Shown: positions 27,701 through 39,700 of the stretch, piece after piece
Layout of the letters: each line of letters starts with the position of its first letter
Numbering within the stretch: position 1 is the stretch's first letter
NCBI RefSeq assembly: GCF_963678635.1
Contig: NC_087068.1
Location: 57,769,896-57,833,895 of the forward strand
Reading direction: 5' to 3'
Source: Symsagittifera roscoffensis
Taxonomy: Eukaryota > Xenacoelomorpha > Acoela > Convolutidae
DNA length: 64,000 bases
Made by a program: the position numbers and the translations under genes
The notes under the pieces: model-generated
Seen by the model: the letters and a program-made list of their open reading frames with translations, nothing else
Database searches by the model: none
Told to the model about the DNA's origin: nothing

Positions 27701-30700
27701 TATTGTGTGCCATGTAAAATGGCCTCGGTTTTGTGTGGAGTATCTCCAATGGAATATTTTTAGAGACAAGACCTTGCATGTTATGGAAAAGCACATCTTC
27801 AAAATGTCATCAAAAAACACATGCTGATTGCTGACTCACAAGCTAGGAGACTAGTGTTTCCCAACTTCAACATTTTGTCAACCCCTGGTGGTAGGATCTT
27901 CCACGCACAAAATCATTTACCGACGAAAGACCAGTGCGACATAATCTGCTCGCAATTCAGAGGAAATTGGGAAACAACTAGCCAATTTTGCTTGCCAACT
28001 ATCTGATCTCTGCGAAATGGTTTACGTACTGGGCATCAGCCCACGAGTCAGAAAACTGATCAATAAAATAACTATTCGCCATATCGAGGTTGATAAAATC
28101 ATTCAGCGTGAAGCTTTACGAAACGCCTGGGTTTACAGCAGCATCAAACAAAAGATATGCTTCGAAACAGATATCGGAAACGACGACGTTTATCTAACCC
28201 AGAATCCCTGAGCGGTCTACGAACCATCTGGAAAAACAACGTTTTTCATTGTAATCAGTGGTGTAATTGTGGAACCTACAAGCCTCTCTTGGTAAGTTAA
28301 AGCTCTCGGAACTCCTTACGGGTTCCACGGTTAAAGACTCACTTATTTTTCTCCCAATTTACTTTTAGCTCTCGGGACTCTTTACGAGCTCCATGACAGG
28401 AGGTGAATTCTGTTCTTTTGGAGGTGAATTCTGTTCTGTTCCAATGGAATATTTTTAGAGACAAGACCTTGCATGTTATGGAAAAGCACATCTTCAAAAT
28501 GTCATCAAAAAACACATGCTGATTGCTGACTCACAAGCTAGGAGACTAGTGTTTCCCAACTTCAACATTTTGTCAACCCCTGGTGGTAGGATCTTCCACG
28601 CACAAAATCATTTACCGACGAAAGACCAGTGCGACATAATCTGCTCGCAATTCAGAGGAAATTGGGAAACAACTAGCCAATTTTGCTTGCCAACTATCTG
28701 ATCTCTGCGAAATGGTTTACGTACTGGGCATCAGCCCACGAGTCAGAAAACTGATCAATAAAATAACTATTCGCCATATCGAGGTTGATAAAATCATTCA
28801 GCGTGAAGCTTTACGAAACGCCTGGGTTTACAGCAGCATCAAACAAAAGATATGCTTCGAAACAGATATCGGAAACGACGACGTTTATCTAACCCAGAAT
28901 CCCTGAGCGGTCTACGAACCATCTGGAAAAACAACGTTTTTCATTGTAATCAGTGGTGTAATTGTGGAACCTACAAGCCTCTCTTGGTAAGTTAAAGCTC
29001 TCGGAACTCCTTACGGGTTCCACGGTTAAAGACTCACTTATTTTTCTCCCAATTTACTTTTAGCTCTCGGGACTCTTTACGAGCTCCATGACAGGAGGTG
29101 AATTCTGTTCTTTTTTATTGATAGTAATCACATAAATCTAGATTCCAAACACATTTTTCAATGAAACATTCTAAAACAAACAAATGAGTTCAAACATGAA
29201 AACTACAAAAAATGCACGAAAAACTACCGAAACAGACACTATAAGACTGTACATCAAGTGGCGAATTAATGCACATGACTTCTAAATGCACCAACTTAGA
29301 AAAAAATGCCATCAATTTATTGAAACAACTGAGCCAAAATGTTCTTCTTTTATGTATTAGTTGTGTGGCAAGTAATCAAAAAGGTGTTATTCTTAATAAC
29401 CAGCAACCAAATGAAAATATGCTAGAAATGCAATCAATCGAATGTATTTAAAACTGGAAAAAAAAACCGCACTTGAAACCAATAAGCCCGCGCCAAAAAA
29501 CAGTAAAATTACTCAAAAGGAATATGATGACATACGTATAAGAGGCACACAAGAGTCAGTGGTAACAGACTTCAGGTTATGAGCAGACGAATAAATGCAG
29601 AAAGTGTAAATCTTCTTGATTTTATGGAAGTCGAGTGCCCTATAAGTGATTTACGAAGGCTCGGAAAGTTCACTGAAAGTAAAACTCGGCCGTTAAATCT
29701 GAAAGTTTCAGCAAAGTGGGAGAAACATAGAATCTGTTCTTTCCGTAAGGGCTAACAAAACCTATGAAAACAAAACCTGCATCAGTAAAATGTTATTTCC
29801 TCAAGTAGAAAATAGAAAACAAGATGCTTAAAACAAAGTGTGATCTTATTCAATCTGCGACTAAAGGATCTAAAGTTACACAGAAAAATTGAAAACGGCT
29901 GGGTAGAGAATAAATGCGGAGACTATGCAGTCTTTCTAAACAAAATATTCATATACACAGCACTAAAACTTAATGTACGAAGCTAAATCAAAACGTCACG
30001 ACGAACTTGTCTTGCGAATGCAATCTCTTGCAAAAAATAAGGATATCTTATGCCAAACCGAAACATGGTTAACAACCAAAACAAAATCAGAAAACTCTTT
30101 TTCTACCAGATTTTAAAATCTACAGATAGGATCGACTATTTTAAAACTACCAAACGAAACATGGCGGTGTTTTAATTGCCATCAGAAACTCATTTAAACA
30201 TCAGCCTGTGCATAAAGATTCAAATGTTGAACACTTTTCAAAAAGAATAATAGATTTGAAAAATATATCCACTATCATATACTGTCTTTTTTGCCCGCCA
30301 AAATAAATCCCACAGACCAACAGCTAATTTAATTTTAGAATTTCGAACAAACTTCCTAACACTGCAAGAGACTTGAAAAGCGAAAACGTTATAATCACTG
30401 GAGAAATAAATAGCTCGGATGATGCTGAAGAAGAATTAAATATTGAAACCCCAATTGGCAATAATTTTGAACAAATCTTATCACCTGAAGAAGTCAAAAA
30501 TCCAGACGTTCTTCTAATCAACAACCCCTCGCTGATTATAAACATGGAAACATTTATAAGATGTATTCAATCAATGACCAAAAACCTCAGTGATCATTTT
30601 GCACACAAAACACAAATAAACTTAAACCAAACTCTCATTGAAACAAAAAGCAATAAAAATCACATATGCTTCGAAAAGAGCAGACTGGACTGCAATTAAT

Positions 30701-33700
30701 ACCTCAATAGTCAGCAATCCATTCAAACCGTTTTGCTACAGCAACTGTGACTTTCTTATCAAACAATTGTAAGCTTGGCTATGGAAAATTCTGGATGAAA
30801 ACATACCTAGAAGAGCAGAACATAGAGCCACACTTACCCCGGGAATCACACCACCAACTTTGCACGTTATTGAACGCAAAAAAAAACAATACTCTGAAGA
30901 CAGAAATCACTCTCAAAACCACAAATGACTCAAAAATTACAAATTATAATAAAGATCTGCTGATAAAGATCTTAAAAGCTATGAGCTTGAAGTTTTTCAC
31001 CACGTGAATTTAGCTCAAAACAAAAATTTCTGCGAAGCATTAGAAGAGCACCAAGGCTGCTATCAATAATGAAATTCGATGAGAAAACGATAACGAGAAA
31101 TGCGATGCTTTTAATCAATTCTTCTGTAGCGTGTTCACATAAACAGAACAACAGAAGCTATTAATTTTGAAAAGGCTAAATATAAGCGCATCGAAATGAG
31201 TAATGATTACCTAGAAAAAAATAATGGATGAATTAGATATCATAACAGCAACAGGGCCAGATAAATTGGGAAATCCTGTTTACAAAAATCTAGCAACGCA
31301 CTATCAAAATCGGTCCTACCAGTTTATCAAATGTAAATAAAAAATGAAACTTCCCTCATGGGGATAAATCAGACATAAGATACAGAGCAAAAAAAATTTT
31401 AGGCTGCATCTTAAAAATTTTTTTAAGTAAGATTCGACTTTATATATGAAAGAACTCGACATCTTTATAGTTCTCTATGGTTTTCGTTAAAAAAAATGTC
31501 CAGCAATCACTCATCTTCTTGCATAATTACATCAAGTGTACTTAAGATATGAGGAACAAAACGCCCAAAACAAAACTGCGCTTTATCTGGACTTCGAAAA
31601 ATCTTTTGATTGCGTCCCACATCAATTTCTACTTTAAAAAATTTTAAAAAGTTTTGGTGGAGAATTAAGTGAACTCATTGCTTCATATTTAACTGTACGA
31701 AAACAGTATGTTCGAGTTAACAAAGCAAAGTCTACAACATGTTCTGTCACAAGTAGTGTCCCTCAAGGTTCTCTATTGAGACCACTATTATTCATAAATA
31801 CATCAATGACCAGAAAATGTCAATTCTTTCGGATATGCTGATGACTTCAAGGTTATTGCTACAAGCAAAAGAGAATTAGATATTGATACTGCGTCATTCG
31901 AAAAATGGTGTAAAACTAACTTGATGCGTCTCAATGCTGGAAACGCACTCTGCCCAATTTTGAAAATAAGTTAGAAGGCCGAATCAAGAGAAACATTCTT
32001 AAAAATGAAACAGAAGATTTAGGAATAATTGTTACCCCAACTCTTTCATGGAATGTTAAGGCATCTAAGTGGTGTTATAAGTCAATATCGGCCTTTTACT
32101 CATTGAAACGTAATCTGTCAAAAAACTGTCCCATAACGTCAAAGCTCAATACCTACATAGGATATGTTGTACCGCTAGGAGTTCATGGCGCGTCAGTAAC
32201 AAAACACTCATCTAACCTTAAACTAATAGAAAAAGACCAGCAGACAGCAACAAAATGGATGCTTGACTCATAAACCCTATACAAGGAAAGACTGCAGAAA
32301 CTTAGACTTCTGCCCCTGTCTTTATACATCGAAATACACGAATTTCTACTTTTCATATCCGTTATTCGAAATAATTATGAAATTAACATCATTCAATAGG
32401 CCACATGTATCCGAATTTTAACCAGAAAAAGGATAGAAATGAATTTCAAGTGCCAAAAATTCGTTTAAAGAAGACCAACACTGACTTCTTCGTTAGATGT
32501 CCAGCATTCTTCAACATCATCATTCGAAATACACCAAAACAGTTATCGGAGATAAGAAAATCTGCCATAGCAGAAACTTATTGAAGTTTTTCGCAAAATA
32601 TTCAGAAATGGACAGCTGCACATTGCAAATATTGATTCAATGTGGAAACTGTAACCCAAATAACAAAAACTCAGAATTCATTAAACTATATTTTGGATTC
32701 AAACCCATGGGATAAAAACCCTAAATACTATACAACTACTACTATCACTGGACACCTTTACAAACCTCGTTTGACATTCGACATAACATCAAGCAGTCTT
32801 CATTCATCGACTGGCTGTAGAACCAGGTTTAAAGTCCACAATAAAGGCTGCAACTTAAGGAGCAGCAGCCGACTAGTGAACCACAGCATCAGCACGACTC
32901 GTAAGCACCAACAGCGTCAAGGATCACAAAAAACAGCCATAAAAAAATTACCTGAAAAAATGAAATCCTCTTCCCTGGGAAAACAACCAGCCCTTGATAT
33001 CTGATGCTACTAAGCTTCAACTGCCTGAGTCACCAAAAGTTAGATTATTTTGCTAACCAACACAAAATTGCAGAACCGAGGAGTGGAAGAAGGAGCATCA
33101 CACCTTTCTTCACACCAGCAACAAAAATTCAATGCCAACAACTCGTCACATAAAGCACCATAAAAACAAGATCAGCCTTCGATACTATGAAAAAAACTAA
33201 CTTGACACTGAAATCGACATGTCACATTCAGAATTGCCGAAAAAATATATGTTTTCATGCTTAAGTCACATTTCCATAATCGTCAGTTGTTTCTTCAGCA
33301 CCTGAGACCAGATCTCCAATTTAACGACATTCCACAGCTTGATCAAACCTTGCCATATTCGAACACTGCCTCTGCCAATATGCCAATTGTTATGGGACGC
33401 TTACAACAAAAGCGAATTCGAATGGGACAAAAAATCAACGTCAAAATGGACTGAAACATTTCGAATTTCGAACCCTGGACTTGTCAACGGTGCTTACAAA
33501 AGGAATCAACAACTTCCTTCCAATCACATCATCCCACTGCCTTTAAAGGGAATCGGACTAATCATGAGATGCGACTTCGTCAGTTTGTGACACCAACATT
33601 AGTTATCAAGTCAGCAAAAAATACACCGATTGAATAGAAAACGACGACACCAGCACTTAGGTTGATCTTTCCGGACGGAACAGTGCAGCCAAAATCGACA

Positions 33701-36700
33701 AAAAAGCAGCATTCATTTCATCATACAAAAAATATTTCTTCATGTTGCGAATGGATGAAAATCGATGCGAAAGCAATCTCATCAGAGAATCGCAGCATGT
33801 CGCTATGATCTTGTTCGGATACCGAAAGACCTTACATCTCGCGGTCTCGACACAGAGACGAAGCTGAGCATCACACCACCAGCGATAAAAACATGAATGA
33901 CTGTGATTAAAACCGAACGGAAAATGAAAAAAAAAAAGATTGAATAAATAGTTTTTGTCAACAAAAATTGCCTGAACCATTAGAAACTCTACAAAGAGTT
34001 TGGCAACGCTAGACAGAAGCCAAGTTGTCAAAAGAGCCCTTTCTGCGGAACTAAGCAGAAAAAACTAAGCAGACAGACAATAATATAAATTAGCAAAAAA
34101 TTTCTATTTGCAAAAAAAACATGACTCAACTGGAATCGAACTCATGTGCTTCGTCGTCTCAAGCATGGGGGGTTACAGCAACTTGGAATGAAGATGAACC
34201 ATATAATTACGGGAACCAACGAGACAAAATAAGCACACGGACGATAGCCCGAAAAGCACAAAAACTCTTGTTAGCAAAAAGGGGCCCGGCCGGATTCAAA
34301 ACTTATAAAAAATAATAATAACAAAGGATTTAGGACTAATCCAAGGGTTCGCATAAAACCCAGTGATTGGGAGGTTCAACGTTCGTGTTTCAGTTGTTAA
34401 AGTTAAGTTTCTTCAAATCTCTACAGTTGTTGCAGCCACATAATATCCGCCAAGTGCATGAATCTGATTCGTTGTAGCGGGTTTTGAAGAACTTCGTATA
34501 AACTTCCAGCAGTTTAATTTTGCACCCTGGATCAAAGATTATGTCAAATTTGAAGTAATCGTTAAAAAGGTTGGCCAGACGGCAAGCTCGAAACCAGTAA
34601 TCTGATTCACACTTCTTCAGACGTATTTGTTGGCAGGCAAAATTTCGTGTTGCTTGTGTTCTTCGATGTTAAGTCCCTTTTCCCCTCAGCGCACACACAC
34701 GCGCACAAAAATTTTTTTCGGTAGTAATGACACAATAAGAGGCCACTAAGTCGATATTAAGTTAGCCGAAAATTATTAACGCGATAAAAAGACAAAAAAT
34801 GAAGAAAAAAATTAACAAATCGAGCTGGTAAAATTATAACCTATGTGAAAAACAATGTGATTAGGCCGTTTTTTAAAATGCTAAAAGCAACTGCAGTGAG
34901 ACTTGTTTACAGCTAAAATAAGCAAATCTTAGATGTGGCAAGTAAGCCGACAAAACATAAGCAGAGAAATATTAAGCCGAATTTTTTTGATCTAAATATT
35001 TACCGTTTGAAAAAAAAACTTCTACAAAGTCTACAACATGTTCTGTCACAAGTAGTGTCCCTCAAGGTTCTCTATTGAGACCACTATTATTCATAAATAC
35101 ATCAATGACCAGAAAATGTCAATTCTTTCGGATATGCTGATGACTTCAAGGTTATTGCTACAAGCAAAAGAGAATTAGATATTGATACTGCGTCATTCGA
35201 AAAATGGTGTAAAACTAACTTGATGCGTCTCAATGCTGGAAACGCACTCTGCCCAATTTTGAAAATAAGTTAGAAGGCCGAATCAAGAGAAACATTCTTA
35301 AAAATGAAACAGAAGATTTAGGAATAATTGTTACCCCAACTCTTTCATGGAATGTTAATGCATCTAAGTGGTGTTATAAGTCAATATCGGCCTTTTACTC
35401 ATTGAAACGTAATCTGTCAAAAAACTGTCCCATAACGTCAAAGCTCAATACCTACATAGGATATGTTGTACCGCTAGGAGTTCATGGCGCGTCAGTAACA
35501 AAACACTCATCTAACCTTAAACTAATAGAAAAAGATCAGCAGACAGCAACAAAATGGATGCTTGACTCATAAACCCTATACAAGGAAAGACTGCAGAAAC
35601 TTAGACTTCTGCCCCTGTCTTTATACATCGAAATACACGAATTTCTACTTTTCATATCCGTTATTCGAAATAATTATGAAATTAACATCATTCAATAGGC
35701 CACATGTATCCGAATTTTAACCAGAAAAAGGATAGAAATGAATTTCAAGTGCCAAAAATTCGTTTAAAGAAGACCAACACTGACTTCTTCGTTAGATGTC
35801 CAGCATTCTTCAACATCATCATTCGAAATACACCAAAACAGTTATCGGAGATAAGAAAATCTGCCATAGCAGAAACTTATTGAAGTTTTTCGCAAAATAT
35901 TCAGAAATGGACAGCTGCACATTGCAAATATTGATTCAATGTGGAAACTGTAACCCAAATAACAAAAACTCAGAATTCATTAAACTATATTTTGGATTCA
36001 AACCCATGGGATAAAAACCCTAAATACTATACAACTACTACTATCACTGGACACCTTTACAAACCTCGTTTGACATTCGACATAACATCAAGCAGTCTTC
36101 ATTCATCGACTGGCTGTAGAACCAGGTTTAAAGTCCACAATAAAGGCTGCAACTTAAGGAGCAGCAGCCGACCAGTGAACCACAGCATCAGCACGACTCG
36201 TAAGCACCAACAGCGTCAAGGATCACAAAAAACAGCCATAAAAAAATTACCTGAAAAAATGAAATCCTCTTCCCTGGGAAAACAACCAGCCCTTGATATC
36301 TGATGCTACTAAGCTTCAACTGCCTGAGTCACCAAAAGTTAGATTATTTTGCTAGCCAACACAAAATTGCAGAACCGAGGAGTGGAAGAAGGAGCATCAC
36401 ACCTTTCTTCACACCAGCAACAAAAATTCAATGCCAACAACTCGTCACATAAAGCACCATAAAAACAAGATCAGCCTTCGATACTATGAAAAAACCAACT
36501 TGACACTGAAATCGACATGTCACATTCAGAATTGCCGAAAAAATATATGTTTTCATGCTTAAGTCACATTTCCATAATCGTCAGTTGTTTCTTCAGCACC
36601 TGAGACCAGATCTCCAATTTAACGACATTCCACAGCTTGATCAAACCTTGCCATATTCGAACACTGCCTCTGCCAATATGCCAATTGTTATGGGACGCTT

Positions 36701-39700
36701 ACAACAAAAGCGAATTCGAATGGGACAAAAAATCAACGTCAAAATGGACTGAAACATTTCGAATTTCGAACCCTGGACTTGTCAACGGTGCTTACAAAAG
36801 GAATCAACAACTTCCTTCCAATCACATCATCCCACTGCCTTTAAAGGGAATCGGACTAATCATGAGATGCGACTTCGTCAGTTTGTGACACCAACATTAG
36901 TTATCAAGTCAGCAAAAAATACACCGATTGAATAGAAAACGACGACACCAGCACTTAGGTTGATCTTTCCGGACGGAACAGTGCAGCCAAAATCGACAAA
37001 AAAGCAGCATTCATTTCATCATACAAAAAATATTTCTTCATGTTGCGAATGGATGAAAATCGATGCGAAAGCAATCTCATCAGAGAATCGCAGCATGTCG
37101 CTATGATCTTGTTCGGATACCGAAAGACCTTACATCTCGCGGTCTCGACACAGAGACGAAGCTGAGCATCACACCACCAGCGATAAAAACATGAATGACT
37201 GTGATTAAAACCGAACGGAAAATGAAAAAAAAAAAGATTGAATAAATAGTTTTTGTCAACAAAAATTGCCTGAACCATTAGAAACTCTACAAAGAGTTTG
37301 GCAACGCTAGACAGAAGCCAAGTTGTCAAAAGAGCCCTTTCTGCGGAACTAAGCAGAAAAAACTAAGCAGACAGACAATAATATAAATTAGCAAAAAATT
37401 TCTATTTGCAAAAAAAACATGACTCAACTGGAATCGAACTCATGTGCTTCGTCGTCTCAAGCATGGGGGGTTACAGCAACTTGGAATGAAGATGAACCAT
37501 ATAATTACGGGAACCAACGAGACAAAATAAGCACACGGACGATAGCCCGAAAAGCACAAAAACTCTTGTTAGCAAAAAGGGGCCCGGCCGGATTCAAAAC
37601 TTATAAAAAATAATAATAACAAAGGATTTAGGACTAATCCAAGGGTTCGCATAAAACCCAGTGATTGGGAGGTTCAACGTTCGTGTTTCAGTTGTTAAAG
37701 TTAAGTTTCTTCAAATCTCTACAGTTGTTGCAGCCACATAATATCCGCCAAGTGCATGAATCTGATTCGTTGTAGCGGGTTTTGAAGAACTTCGTATAAA
37801 CTTCCAGCAGTTTAATTTTGCATCCTGGATCAAAGATTATGTCAAATTTGAAGTAATCGTTAAAAAGGTTGGCCAGACGGCAAGCTCGAAACCAGTAATC
37901 TGATTCACACTTCTTCAGACGTATTTGTTGGCAGGCAAAATTTCGTGTTGCTTGTGTTCTTCGATGTTAAGTCCCTTTTCCCCTCAGCGCACACACACGC
38001 GCACAAAAATTTTTTTCGGTAGTAATGACACAATAAGAGGCCACTAAGTCGATATTAAGTTAGCCGAAAATTATTAACGCGATAAAAAGACAAAAAATGA
38101 AGAAAAAAATTAACAAATCGAGCTGGTAAAATTATAACCTATGTGAAAAACAATGTGATTAGGCCGTTTTTTAAAATGCTAAAAGCAACTGCAGTGAGAC
38201 TTGTTTACAGCTAAAATAAGCAAATCTTAGATGTGGCAAGTAAGCCGACAAAACATAAGCAGAGAAATATTAAGCCGAATTTTTTTGATCTAAATATTTA
38301 CCGTTTGAAAAAAAAACTTGTCCTCGTCAGACTCGATCACAGGACCTTTGCCATCCACAAAGTCCACAATTCTTAGGCAGACGCTATTTGAGCCGGAAAA
38401 ATTTCTCTTAATAAAATAACTTTTTGAACTCGAAGCTTTAAATAAATCCGAAGAAAAAATCTCTTTTTCATTGAAACAACGTAACATAAGCTGATTAAGC
38501 CAATATAAAAAACCGAACAAAGCCAAAAAATATACAATCAACATAATTTAACTCTCGCAATGAAAAACGCCTTTTGTGCAATTTTACTATTAGTGACTAT
38601 TCAAAGTTGTTACTTACATTTTGAAGATATCAACCATAGCTTCAAGAACATGGTCACGCATTTCTTGCAGGGTAGACTGAAACGCCAATTTATTGATGTT
38701 ATTTTCCAACTACATTCTTAGGTTTCAAGGCACTGATTAATGAAATACTTACAAATATTCCATTACAAATAGTCTCAATCAGGTCGTTAAACACATCAAC
38801 AGCATTCTAAAGCACAAAAAATGAATTCTAGATTTGCTACCTTTTCTGTCCACACGATGGTGATTGATCTTTTAGCAGGCCAACCTTTTACCAAAAAAGT
38901 TATTACCTGGACCTTTTTACCAGATTCGATAAATATTATTGATTGGAAAACGTACTGACACTGTTTAGTCTGTTCAAGACAATAATTTCAAGGTTAATAT
39001 ACGAATTTTTGATTGTTCTAACCGCTTCTTTTTCGAATCTTCCACAAAGTTAAACTTTTTTCAATTAAATTCTTGCCATGGAGTCTGGTAAAAGATCAAT
39101 TTGGTTAAAAAAACCTAGCCCCAGAAACGCTATAGGTATAGTAGTAGTAGTAGTAGTGTAGGCTTTAGGATTTCTCCATGGGTTTTGAACCCTCGTTTAT
39201 AAGTTCATAATTTTTCCCGGTGGGTTGCAGTTTCCACACCAGCAAAGAATTCTCCACATACACAAGTTGTTTTCTGCAAAATTTCTGTTGAAGAATTTCC
39301 AAAACGTGTTTGTTATAGATATTTTCAGGCTGTCATAATCTTGATTTTCGAAGTCCACAATTTGGCTAAAGTAGTTGTATAGCGTATTAGAACGTATATA
39401 ATAATTTTCATTTGACTTTTTCAGTCTTGTTGCATGAACAGCAATCTCACCACGTGTTGCTTGTCTCGTTCGTGATTCGTTTTTATGAATAATTGTATTC
39501 AAATCAATGTCATGTTTATTTTTTAGTAGTGAAACTAAGTACAATATGTCGTGTAATTCAAAGTACATTGAGAGTGGAAGGAGCTTTAAAAATTTCAGTC
39601 TTTCAGTATAACTCATTTTGAAGTTATTTGTAATCCAAGATGTCGCTCGTTTTTGTACTCTTTCTAGTTGTCTTAATTCTGCTTTGTTCGGATACCATGT

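Larger units (their letters stand above)
31726..35021. repeat. 3.3-kb tandem duplication, copy 1
   Basis: From caaagtctacaacatgttctg the sequence recurs 3,298-3,299 bp later with very few differences. It includes the 3' half of the plus-strand LINE, about 1.6 kb of unassigned AT-rich sequence and a minus-strand LINE tail. Confidence 0.95.

Noticed and set aside
34121-34315. 64-codon plus-strand frame with ATG, repeated at 37419
   Set aside because: Identical in both copies only because of the 3.3-kb duplication; no homology and in intronic repeat sequence.
34396-34700. Possible ACAP exon on the minus strand in the large intron
   Set aside because: The encoded residues match the C terminus of the local LINE family, not a BAR domain.
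38290-38544. Minus-strand frame between ACAP exons 5 and 6, initially considered a BAR exon
   Set aside because: Exon 5 joins directly to 24730 in phase and with continuous BAR homology; the frame lacks a convincing acceptor and matches no BAR sequence.
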